In this document: positions 8,133-16,514 of the stretch, piece by piece
How positions within the stretch are numbered: the first letter of the stretch is position 1
Layout of the letters: each line of letters starts with the position of its first letter
From: Acidobacteriaceae bacterium
GTDB taxonomy: Bacteria; Acidobacteriota; Terriglobia; Terriglobales; Acidobacteriaceae
Assembly (NCBI GenBank): GCA_003152695.1
Contig: PMAT01000084.1
Coordinates: 42,201-106,200 of the forward strand
Direction of reading: 5' to 3'
Length of the DNA stretch: 64,000 bases
Translations under genes and position numbers: made by a program
The notes under the pieces: model-generated
What the model was told of the DNA's origin: nothing
The model's database searches: none
What the model saw: only the letters and a program-made list of their open reading frames with translations

Positions 8133-10565
8133 ATGAGCATCACCGATCCGTGGGTTCTGCCCAAGGGCATCGTCATCACCCCAGTCGAAGACTTACCAGC
8201 TAAACTGCGCCAGCAGGTGGACGCGCGCGACGGCGACTTCGCAATTTCACGGCCGCAATCTCGCACGCCATCCCGTATCCTCGACCCGCAATCCGCGGCC
8301 TTGCTTAAAGAGTTCGAAACTCCGAAGACGATTGGTCAAGCCATCGCCCACTACAGCCGTGCGGTGAGTAGCGACCCTGAGCAGACGCTGGAAGAGGCGT
8401 TTACCATGCTGACTCAGCTGATTGGCTGGCGGCTGCTGGTCCCGCCGAATTCAGAAGAAGCCGAGGAGATTCAGGCGTCGTTCCAGCCTGGCGTCACGGC
8501 AGTGGACTGTGAAGTACTGCAATGCCTACAGGCCCTTGAAGACAGCGAAATCTATCAAGTCCGCCGGCCTAAAGGCACCATTGCCGCCCTCAAGATACTG
8601 CGACCGGGCTCCAATGCCGAAGGCTACCGGATGCTCGAGCGTGAGGGCGCAATCCTCAGGCACCTGGCTGGCACGGTTAGCCCCGTGCTCCTGGATGCCG
8701 GGGTCTGGGAAAGCCGCCCGTACCTTCTCCTTGAGTGGTGTGAGGGCGTTGATGCTGGTACCGCCGCTGCTCAACTGCATCAGGGTCGCAGCGTGGAGTG
8801 CCAAGAGAAGCTCTTCAGTCTGTGTTGCCAGATCCTCCGTACGTACTCGCGACTGCACGACCAGGGAGTAATTCACTCCGATATCCATCCCCGAAACATC
8901 ATGGTAGACGACGACTATCGGGTCAAACTTGTAGATTTCGGTCTTGCCCGGCAGGAGAACACAAACCAGAAGTTCGGTGAGCCTCCACGAGGAGGTGTCG
9001 GGTTTTTCTTTGAGCCGGAATACGCGGCGGCGGTCAGCCAGGGCCAACCGCCTCCCTGTGCCAGCCAGCTCGGAGAACAATATGCCTTGGCCGCGTTGCT
9101 CTATTCCTTCCTCGCTGGCAATGAGTATGTGGACTTCTCCCTGACCAAAGACGAGATGATGCGTCAAATTCTGGAGGTGTCGCCCGTGCCCTTCGCGCAA
9201 CGGAGCGTGGCGTCCTGGCCTGAAGTAGAGAGTGTCCTGGCCAAGGCACTCAGTAAGGATCCGTCCGCACGCTTCGCCTCGGTCGCAGAGTTTGCCGACG
9301 CTCTCAGCGCGGTGGAGGTGCCCGCTGCAGGTTGGTTCCTGGGCACTGTCGCCGCCGATCCAACAGCCTTGGTTGGCGTGCTGGCCCGCGTCATGGCGCG
9401 GGTCGGATTCTCAGGAAATCTCGTGCATTCGGGTTTAAGTACTGCTCCGAAGGCTTCCCTGACTTACGGCGCCGCCGGCATAGCCTATGCGCTATATCGC
9501 ATCGCCTGTGGACGCCAGGACGCCGCGCTGCTTGCGCTCGCCGATGTGTGGTGTCGCCGGGCCGTGTCTGACCCCGATAACGGCGACAGTTACTACAACC
9601 CGGAAATCGAGATCACTCCGGAAATCGTCGGATCGATTTCGCCCTATCACACCTTGAGCGGCATTCATGCGGTGCAGGCGCTGGTCAGTCACGCGATGTG
9701 CGACGTCAGCTCACAAGCTGCTGGGATCGAGGGCTTCATGGCGATGTCGCAGCAGCCCTGCGACAACCTCGACCTGGCCTTGGGCCGCTCCGGCACCCTG
9801 CTGATCACTTCGCTGCTGCTCGACACCCTGGCGGCCGGCGACTTGCTGAAGCCCGATCGCCTGGTAGAGTTCGGCAACCACACGATGAATTCGGTGTGGC
9901 GGGAAATCGAAAAACAGCCGCCCGTCCGCGAAGGCACTCTGATCACCTATCTCGGGATTGCGCACGGCTGGGCCGGCATCCTGTACGCTGCGCTTAACTG
10001 GCATAGGTCGTCCGGCGCGGAGTTGCCGCGCCATTTCGCGGAACGTCTGCAACAGCTATCGGATTGCGCCGAACCGTCGGGCCGGGGCGTCCGTTGGCCC
10101 TGGTTCCTTCCCCAGGGCAGGCGGGATGGCCCTGCCAGCTACATGTCGGGGTGGTGTAACGGCAGCGCTGGGTACATCTTCTTATGGACGGCGGCGTACG
10201 ACGTGCTCCATGACGACGCATATCTGCGGCTTGCGGAAAGGGCCGCCTGGCACGTGTGGGAATCCACCGCGCCGATCAGCAACCTGTGTTGCGGTCTGGC
10301 TGGACAGGCCTACGGTCTGTTGAACTTCTACAAGCACACCGGAGAGAGCATATGGTTAGACCGCGCCCGTGAGTTGTCTTTTCGGGCTGCTGCCTGGGAC
10401 ACGGATAGTTACGCGGCGATGAAACTTACCCCAGAAAGCCTCTACAAAGGAGAGATGGGAGTTGCAGTACTAGCCGCTGAACAGTCCACTCCCGAAGCTG
10501 CCTGCATGCCATTCTTCGAGCCTGAGGGTTGGATGGGAAGACGGCGTACCCTATCAGGATGCTGA
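8133..10565 (+). CDS. Fused RRE/PqqD-like, protein kinase and LanC-like enzyme (lanthipeptide synthetase-like)
   Basis: Kinase: AALKILRP, VIHSDIHPRNIMV, VKLVDFGLAR. LanC-like: GIAHGWAGILYA, SGWCNGSAGYIF, SNLCCGLAGQAYGLL. N-terminal ~110 aa has a PqqD-like pattern (RILDPQSAALLKEFETPKTIGQAIAHY...LEEAFTMLTQLIGWRLLVP). Confidence 0.8.
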   Translation: MSITDPWVLPKGIVITPVEDLPAKLRQQVDARDGDFAISRPQSRTPSRILDPQSAALLKEFETPKTIGQAIAHYSRAVSSDPEQTLEEAFTMLTQLIGWRLLVPPNSEEAEEIQASFQPGVTAVDCEVLQCLQALEDSEIYQVRRPKGTIAALKILRPGSNAEGYRMLEREGAILRHLAGTVSPVLLDAGVWESRPYLLLEWCEGVDAGTAAAQLHQGRSVECQEKLFSLCCQILRTYSRLHDQGVIHSDIHPRNIMVDDDYRVKLVDFGLARQENTNQKFGEPPRGGVGFFFEPEYAAAVSQGQPPPCASQLGEQYALAALLYSFLAGNEYVDFSLTKDEMMRQILEVSPVPFAQRSVASWPEVESVLAKALSKDPSARFASVAEFADALSAVEVPAAGWFLGTVAADPTALVGVLARVMARVGFSGNLVHSGLSTAPKASLTYGAAGIAYALYRIACGRQDAALLALADVWCRRAVSDPDNGDSYYNPEIEITPEIVGSISPYHTLSGIHAVQALVSHAMCDVSSQAAGIEGFMAMSQQPCDNLDLALGRSGTLLITSLLLDTLAAGDLLKPDRLVEFGNHTMNSVWREIEKQPPVREGTLITYLGIAHGWAGILYAALNWHRSSGAELPRHFAERLQQLSDCAEPSGRGVRWPWFLPQGRRDGPASYMSGWCNGSAGYIFLWTAAYDVLHDDAYLRLAERAAWHVWESTAPISNLCCGLAGQAYGLLNFYKHTGESIWLDRARELSFRAAAWDTDSYAAMKLTPESLYKGEMGVAVLAAEQSTPEAACMPFFEPEGWMGRRRTLSGC

Positions 10566-10741
10566 AAAGGCACTCCCAATGCATCGCGCGGACTTGTTAC
10601 GAAAGCAGCATGCTAGGCATCGATCATCAGCAAAAACCGCTGGATTTTGGTGCTGCTACACACGGGGCACTGCTTGGGGTCTGCCATAAGATCAACGTCG
10701 CACAGAGGCAGAGAGCTGGCCTGTGATGGCTAAATAGAAAA

Positions 10742-10886
10742 GGCTGTGACTTTGGTTATGCTCTAGCCGCCGACTCCTGCGAGGGAGCCACCGGCGTGGA
10801 CGCATGTACCGTCACAGCCCTTGGTGCGATCACCGCTTTCGCGGTTCCAAGCCCCGGCTGACACCTCGCAGCGCAGTCGGTTTTTT
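10742..10886 (+). ncRNA. Possible structured 3' UTR or small RNA ending in an intrinsic terminator
   Basis: GGCTGTGAC (10742-10750)/GTCACAGCC (10811-10819) inverted repeat, internal CCGC-TTTC-GCGG hairpin, and terminator stem CCGGCTG (10854-10860)/CAGTCGG (10874-10880, one G-U pair) followed by TTTTTT (10881-10886). Confidence 0.3.
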
Positions 10887-11139
10887 CGGGCCTGGCGGTT
10901 CCTCCGGGTCGCCCCTCGGAACCGATCACCCAGCTTACTTCGGACTGGCTACTATTATGTTTGCCTGTCCTTTTCTGCCGTCGACATGTGTGATCCTACA
11001 GCAGGACGAGAAATTGTCAACGCCCGAGGTTGGTGCAAGTGCCACTTATTTTTGTGTGCGAATCGTTTCATCTAAGCTATAGAACCAGAATGGATTGTCG
11101 AGCATGGCGTGAAATGTCCACGGTCAATTCACATCTTTT

Positions 11140-11346
11140 TCACCGAACCGTAGCACGCAGCGAATCCGCAAATCGTGAAGCATCTCGTCTGCACCGCTTG
11201 TGTGACGCGGTGAGTCGCCGGCGAGGGCGTTTGACATGAAGAGCGAGCAACTGTTGACGCAACGCAAGACTTTCGAGGATCAGATCCTCGCGGGCGCAAA
11301 AGGCACCGCGAAGCCAGCCGAGGACGTGCCGGAGCCATACGATCAT
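11140..11346 (-). pseudogene. Fragment of an integrase/transposase N-terminus
   Basis: MIVWLRHVLGWLRGAFCAREDLILESLALRQQLLALHVKRPRRRLTASHK resembles the conserved N-terminus (REDLLLENLALRQQL...) of DDE integrases; no catalytic domain follows. Confidence 0.6.
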
Positions 11347-11712
11347 GCTAGGAATCTCACCGGAACGTTGCCAATCGAGCTTGGTGCCAAGTCATTGATA
11401 TTGCGGGTGTACGATGTTTTGATGAATGACAGTTGCAAAAGTAGGCCCTCAACAGGGCAATTGCGGCAATGCTAGTACAGAATGCATACCGATTCGGGAA
11501 CGCTCCAGATGAAAATCATTTCACAACGTCGCGAGCACGTGAGATGGGTACTACAATGGTGCCGTTGTTGCGGTCAAAACGGAAATCCTGGACCAACTCG
11601 AATGCAACTATCACGCAATCGCAGATCGCTGTCGGTGACGGAGGGCACGGGTTAGCGGAAGGGGCAGTTTTGAATTGCTTGCGGTCTCGTTTTGGCGATA
11701 GTCTGGCCTAAC

Positions 11713-12546
11713 ATGAGCGAAAACGAGGCAAAGGTCGTGCGAGAGCAACTGGCTCGGCGTGGATCAGACAATCCACATTCGTTCAAGCCAATTGCTGGCT
11801 TTCGTACCTGTAGGATTTGCGGTCTTCCTAGAGGCCACAAAGTTCATGACGTAAAGGATTCCGCCAACATGGCGCCGCATTCCACGCAAGAGCAGGGCGC
11901 CACAGGACGCTCGGATGCTTCATCCGACCTCACGCGGGAAAAGCCCTGGCCACCGTACCCGCAGGCCAGGTCGACGTTTGGGCAAATCCGCCGCTGTCCA
12001 CGGTGTCGCAAATTAAACACAGGAACCGACTTGTCCTGCTACTGGTGTGGAACGGAGCTGCCCGCAGATACTCCAGCGCCAGCGAATATTGAGCCTCCGT
12101 CCTTTGCTGGGTACACCAAAACTGGCGGGATCCGGCGGAAGTCGCGCCTACCGGTGCTGGGGATCCTGGTGGTCGTTCTACTCGTGGCGGGTGCTGGCAC
12201 TGGGGTGTGGATGCTGCGTTCCTCATTGCCAAGCAAGCCCGCAACGGCGCCTTCGTCCGTCGTTGTAACGATCTCTCCAGCGAGCGCCCAGGTGGTAGCG
12301 GGAAAGGCCTTCGACTTCTCTGCTACCGTCAGCGGCACGGACGATACCCAAGTGATTTGGACGGTGCAGGAGGGCGACGCCGGCGGCCGCGTTGTGACTC
12401 GCGGAGCCAAAGCCGAAGGCGGCACGCTATCGTCGAGGGCCGTCTACATCGCGCCGCGTACGCCAGGAACCTATCATCTGCTGGCGACCAGCAAAGCCGA
12501 GCCGCGAAAATCGGCGTCAGCCGAGGCTACTGTGACCAAGCGATGA
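11713..12546 (+). CDS. Zinc-ribbon, single-TM protein with Ig-like extracytoplasmic domain
   Basis: CPRCRKLNTGTDLSCYWCGTELP zinc ribbon, LPVLGILVVVLLVAGAGTGVWML TM, beta-rich C-terminus (VVVTISPASAQVVAGKAFDFSATVSG). ATG at 11713. Confidence 0.6.
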   Translation: MSENEAKVVREQLARRGSDNPHSFKPIAGFRTCRICGLPRGHKVHDVKDSANMAPHSTQEQGATGRSDASSDLTREKPWPPYPQARSTFGQIRRCPRCRKLNTGTDLSCYWCGTELPADTPAPANIEPPSFAGYTKTGGIRRKSRLPVLGILVVVLLVAGAGTGVWMLRSSLPSKPATAPSSVVVTISPASAQVVAGKAFDFSATVSGTDDTQVIWTVQEGDAGGRVVTRGAKAEGGTLSSRAVYIAPRTPGTYHLLATSKAEPRKSASAEATVTKR

Positions 12547-12670
12547 GCGATTAGCGACTATCCGAAATGGCCGGTCTCCTTTTCAAACCGAGCAGCGATG
12601 TCGCGGCATGCGTAATTTAGGCCGGCAGCTGCCGCCACCCTGATCCCATCCGCAGCCGCCATTGTTCCCA

Positions 12671-12880
12671 GCAGAAGACAAAGGACGCCCAACAGAGTTC
12701 GTTGGAACAATCGCCGGAAAAGGCCGCTACATAGGTCTTGCCAAAGACGGCCAACCCAATAACTTCGCCATTTTTAGCGCGAAAAAGAACAGTTTTCGAA
12801 CAGAGATACGCCTCGTCTCTTCACTAGAGATTGACCAATAATTGGAGGCAGCGGGTATTGACCGTTACACCCGTCGCTAA
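12671..12880 (+). pseudogene. Decayed fragment of an unidentified coding gene with an in-frame stop
   Basis: Continuous reading AEDKGRPTEFVGTIAGKGRYIGLAKDGQPNNFAIFSAKKNSFRTEIRLVSSLEIDQ*LEAAGIDRYTRR* looks protein-like across an internal TAA. Confidence 0.45.
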
Positions 12881-12917
12881 TAGGAGTTGCCGATGAGGTC
12901 CACATCCTTTAGGTCAA

Positions 12918-13205
12918 AAGCAGCCCTCTTCCTCCTGAACACCCTCTCGAGAGATGCGCACAAGACCATCCAATTTATCTCGTAACTCTTTTCTCTTGCA
13001 GCCCTGAATACCCGGGCGTCGACTTGGAGCACCAGACTGTGTCTCAATCCCACACACTATCCCCGGAAGAAGCAGTTCTCCTCAGCAGGACCTGTCGCAG
13101 CGTCCGACTCTGCATTCTAAGCTATTGATAACAAAGCGTATAAACCTTGCTTCGTTCCGGGGGTCAAGTGGACATTCACGTGCTGTTGGCATTAGCAGAA
13201 GTCCT
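12918..13205. repeat. Diverged direct repeat, copy A
   Basis: Shares GACCATCCAATTTATCT, CTTGCAGCC, TGTGTCTCAATCCCACACA, GAAGAAGCAGTTCT with 13998-14285. Confidence 0.75.
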
Positions 13206-13240
13206 GCGAACGCAGCTTTAAAGGAATGGAGTTTTCTCCC

Positions 13241-13840
13241 ATGGAAGCGACGGATTGGCTGGACGAAGTTGTACAGCAGACGAAGGGAAAATATCAGGCA
13301 CAGCGTGCGCTGGAAGAAGAATTGATTCAAGAAGAGGCGCTGAAACGCAAACTGGGTACTCAATATTGCCGAGAGCTTTTCACCTGGCTGGAAACCATAG
13401 AGGTGAAATTTAATCATAGATTTGGCGCTCAGGTGCTTACGGCAAGTGTGGTCGGAAGTGAGGGCGACCGCAGCGTTCAAGTTCTGGCCCGGCCTATACG
13501 CGCCGACGAGAGAATTGCGGAACTGCGCTACGAGGAAGACATCAACTGCCTGGCATTGAGCATGGGTTCCGGTGCGACTGCTGCTACACAAATAATCAAG
13601 ATGGTCCGCCCTGCGGACGGAGGGATACTGGCTGAGATCGACGCGGAGCGTTATACGCCGGAGCAGTTAGGCCAGAAGATCATCAACGATCTCTTGGGCA
13701 TAGGCCCTATGCGCCTGGTATCGCAGCCGCGGTCCCCAGAGCCACCCGGTTTTCATGTGCCGTGTGACGATATCGGAATGTGTGATCGGACCGTAGTCGC
13801 TGGCGGAAACAACGGGGGCTGTGCCGGCGCCGTTGCCTGA
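13241..13840 (+). CDS. Hypothetical protein, paralogue of the gene at 30038-30493; C-terminal ~50 aa may be read-through into a remnant
   Basis: MEATDWLDEVVQQTKGKYQ... aligns with MTDWLDKAVQRTKKKYQ...; SD AAAGGA upstream; shared end YTPEQLGQKIINDLL/YTAEQLGQKIIDEML. Confidence 0.65.
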   Translation: MEATDWLDEVVQQTKGKYQAQRALEEELIQEEALKRKLGTQYCRELFTWLETIEVKFNHRFGAQVLTASVVGSEGDRSVQVLARPIRADERIAELRYEEDINCLALSMGSGATAATQIIKMVRPADGGILAEIDAERYTPEQLGQKIINDLLGIGPMRLVSQPRSPEPPGFHVPCDDIGMCDRTVVAGGNNGGCAGAVA

Positions 13841-13979
13841 TGTACAGACAAGCGCCCTTGAGCGCGTGCTATAGAGCGTGGATGGGAACAAAGCGCGCGC
13901 CGCCAAGATCCTATCGATCAGCCACGCCCGTCTCCATCGAATCCTGCAGGAGTCCAGCGCCTCTGCCCAGAATGCCTAA
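13790..13979 (+). pseudogene. Remnant of the Fis-type HTH C-terminus of an NtrC-family regulator
   Basis: TTGAGCGCGTGCTATAGAGCGTGGATGGGAACAAAGCGCGCGCCGCCAAGATCCTATCGATCAGCC...CATCGAATCCTGCAGGAGTCCAGCG closely matches 3181-3346 of the intact NtrC-like gene. Confidence 0.8.
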
Positions 13980-13997
13980 GCAGATCCTAGCTTAATA

Positions 13998-14285
13998 AGC
14001 TGTCTTCATCCTGAACGCCCTTCGAGAGATAAGCACAAGACCATCCAATTTATCTTGCCACTCTATTATCTTGCAGCCTTGAATTCCCGAGCAGCGCTGG
14101 GAGAACAAGCCTGTGTCTCAATCCCACACAATATCCCTGGAAGAAGCAGTTCTGCTCAGCGGGGGCCTGTCGCCGTTTCCAACCCTACGTTCTAAACTGT
14201 TGATAGCAAACCGCCCGACCTTTCCTTCTCCTGGGCTTCTTTGGACACTCACATGCTCTACCTATTCGTGTGCGATGCGATTTAT
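13998..14285. repeat. Diverged direct repeat, copy B
   Basis: Pairs with 12918-13205; lies directly upstream of the HD-GYP gene. Confidence 0.75.
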
Positions 14286-14317
14286 GGTCGCGCATAGCCA
14301 TAAAAGGAAAGGATGCC

Positions 14318-15352
14318 ATGTCCAGCCTGCCGAATCAAGCCGCAGTTACCGCCGCCCCTATTAATCTGAGGCCGGGAAGTAGTCGCGCGAACATTTTGAT
14401 TGCTGATGGGGACGAAGACTATCGGCAACTGTATTCCGATTTACTTCGGTTTGAGGGATTTCAGACATTCTGTGCCAAGGACGCCGCCCAAGCCCTGGCC
14501 GTAGTGCAACAGGAACGCATTGACATAGCTTTGGTTGATGTGATGATACCGAAGACGAACGGCATGACTTTATGCCGGGAATTGAGGGCCAATCCAGAGA
14601 CCCGACTGGTTCCCATACTGCTGCTCACGGGGTGGGAGCCCGACCAGGACCATCTGATGGGTATCGAGAGCGGCGCCGACGCCGATGCGCACTTGAAAAA
14701 GCCCATCGACAACATGGAATTGATTACACGGGTGCGCGCCTTGCTCGACAAGAAGCTCTTTACCGATGACCTCGCCGATACGGAGAAGATGTTGCTTACT
14801 TTCGCGGAGATCGTGGAAGCCAAGAATCCCTACACGGCCGGACATGGTTACCGAGTGAGCCGGACCGCTGTAGCCTTGGCGGTCCGCATGGGCTTGTCTT
14901 TGGAAGAACGGGAATGGGTCCGTCGCGGGGCCTTATTGCACGACATCGGCAAAGTGGGAGTCCCGGAGGAGATCCTGGCGAAGCTGGGGCCGCTGACCAG
15001 CGAAGAAAAGATGGTCCTCAACTCGCATACCTATTTGGGGGAACGCATCTGCGCCCCCTTGGCCTCATTCCGTCCTCTGCTGCAAATCATTCGCAACCAT
15101 CACGAGCGCCTGGACGGGAGCGGATATCCAGACGGACTGCGCGGTAATCAGATCTCGCTTTTGACCCGCGTGGTGTCACTGGCCGATGTGTACGACGCTC
15201 TGACAACCCGGCAGCCCTATCGCGGCAGCTTTTCCCACACGCAAGCCCTCCATCAGATCCGCCGTGAGGCGGAGCAAGGCTGGTGGGACCTGAGAGTTCT
15301 CGATGCGCTGGGAAAAGTCGTTGGCATTCAGTGTGTTCCGGGACGCGCGTGA
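14318..15352 (+). CDS. Response regulator with HD-GYP domain (putative c-di-GMP phosphodiesterase)
   Basis: Receiver ILIADGDEDYRQLY...IALVDVMIPKTNG; HD-GYP motifs TAGHGYRVSR, LLHDIGKVGVPEEIL, HHERLDGSGYPDGLRG. SD AAAGGAAAGG before ATG 14318. Confidence 0.92.
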   Translation: MSSLPNQAAVTAAPINLRPGSSRANILIADGDEDYRQLYSDLLRFEGFQTFCAKDAAQALAVVQQERIDIALVDVMIPKTNGMTLCRELRANPETRLVPILLLTGWEPDQDHLMGIESGADADAHLKKPIDNMELITRVRALLDKKLFTDDLADTEKMLLTFAEIVEAKNPYTAGHGYRVSRTAVALAVRMGLSLEEREWVRRGALLHDIGKVGVPEEILAKLGPLTSEEKMVLNSHTYLGERICAPLASFRPLLQIIRNHHERLDGSGYPDGLRGNQISLLTRVVSLADVYDALTTRQPYRGSFSHTQALHQIRREAEQGWWDLRVLDALGKVVGIQCVPGRA

Positions 15353-15494
15353 CACGCCCAGCGAAGGCGCCGAGCGCATCTGCCCAGAGACCTGCGCATA
15401 GAGGTAAATCAAGATGACCGCCCCACTTTGAGGGGGATTCTATCTGGCAGCAAGTAGGGAAAATGTGGTTCGCGTAAAGGAGGTTCCTGACAAA

Positions 15495-15959
15495 ATGGCA
15501 AAAGCGAATGATTCCGGCCAAACGCTCGTAGAGTTTGCGATCTCATTGTCGATTTTCTTGCTGCTCGTACTAGGAGTCATAGACTTTGGATATCTGTACT
15601 CTACGAAGGTAACCCTCCAGAACGCAGTGCGGCAAGGGGGACGGTATGCTATTACCGGGGAATGCATAACCGGCAGTGACGGTTCGTGCTCCCAAACAAG
15701 ATACAACTCAATTCAGCAAACCGTCGAAAATGCCTCGCTCGGCCTGCTGAACAGCACCCAGATCAGCATAACTTGTCTGGACGAGGGCGGAGGATGCCCC
15801 AACGGAGCTGGTGGGCCGGGTGACATCGTAATCATCACCGTAACCTACCCATATCATTTCATGACCGGGCCGATCGGGAAGCTCTTTCCGGGCAAGTCAT
15901 ACACGTTAAACATAAGTTCGACTTTTACCAATGAAATCTTTCCACCCAGCCAAAGTTAG
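15495..15959 (+). CDS. TadE-like pseudopilin
   Basis: SGQTLVEFAISLSIFLLLVLGVIDFGYLYSTKVTLQNAVRQGGRYA; SD AAAGGAGGT before ATG 15495. Confidence 0.85.
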   Translation: MAKANDSGQTLVEFAISLSIFLLLVLGVIDFGYLYSTKVTLQNAVRQGGRYAITGECITGSDGSCSQTRYNSIQQTVENASLGLLNSTQISITCLDEGGGCPNGAGGPGDIVIITVTYPYHFMTGPIGKLFPGKSYTLNISSTFTNEIFPPSQS

Positions 15960-15966
15960 GGGGCGT

Positions 15967-16506
15967 ATGAAGACAAGGATAAATAGGGAGGAGTCGGGTC
16001 AGGCGTTAGTAGAATTATCGTTCGCGTTCCTCGTTCTGTGTGTCTTCGTCTTTGGGATCATTGACTTCGGCCGAGCCATCTATGACGTTGAGGTAATGAA
16101 TAACCTCGTTGGAGAGGGTTCCAGCATGGCTTCGCGTGGAGTCAGTCTTGCGACAGCTGCGCAAACAGTGGCTAACGACGCGGGATCGGACATCAACCTA
16201 AGCACCAAGGGATGCGTCATTGTTACCTCGGTTAACATCAACTCAGGTTCTTTCCAAGTCACAGGCCAAGCTTCTCAGGGTGGGATCGCGTGCACCAGTA
16301 AAGTCGGCTGCCTCAGCGGACAAGGAAGCTGTGGGAATTCGAGTGCTACTCTCCCTGCAGCGGCAGTTACAGCACTGTCAGCGGAACCCACGGGGTCTTC
16401 CCTTTACGTGACCGAAATCTTCTACTCTTACAGCACCATCACGCCCATATCGGCGCTGTCTGGAACGAGCATGCCATCTCAGTTGTACAGCGTGGCTTAT
16501 TACTAA
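15967..16506 (+). CDS. TadE/TadF-like pseudopilin
   Basis: ESGQALVELSFAFLVLCVFVFGIIDFGRAIYDVEVMNNLVGEGS. Confidence 0.82.
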   Translation: MKTRINREESGQALVELSFAFLVLCVFVFGIIDFGRAIYDVEVMNNLVGEGSSMASRGVSLATAAQTVANDAGSDINLSTKGCVIVTSVNINSGSFQVTGQASQGGIACTSKVGCLSGQGSCGNSSATLPAAAVTALSAEPTGSSLYVTEIFYSYSTITPISALSGTSMPSQLYSVAYY

Positions 16507-16514
16507 GAAAGGGT

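Noticed and set aside
10804-11239. Small plus-strand ORFs at 10804-11082, 10821-11075, 11030-11239
   Set aside because: Overlap each other in different frames, cover the terminator-like hairpins and show no domain; unlikely to be real genes or further RiPP precursors.
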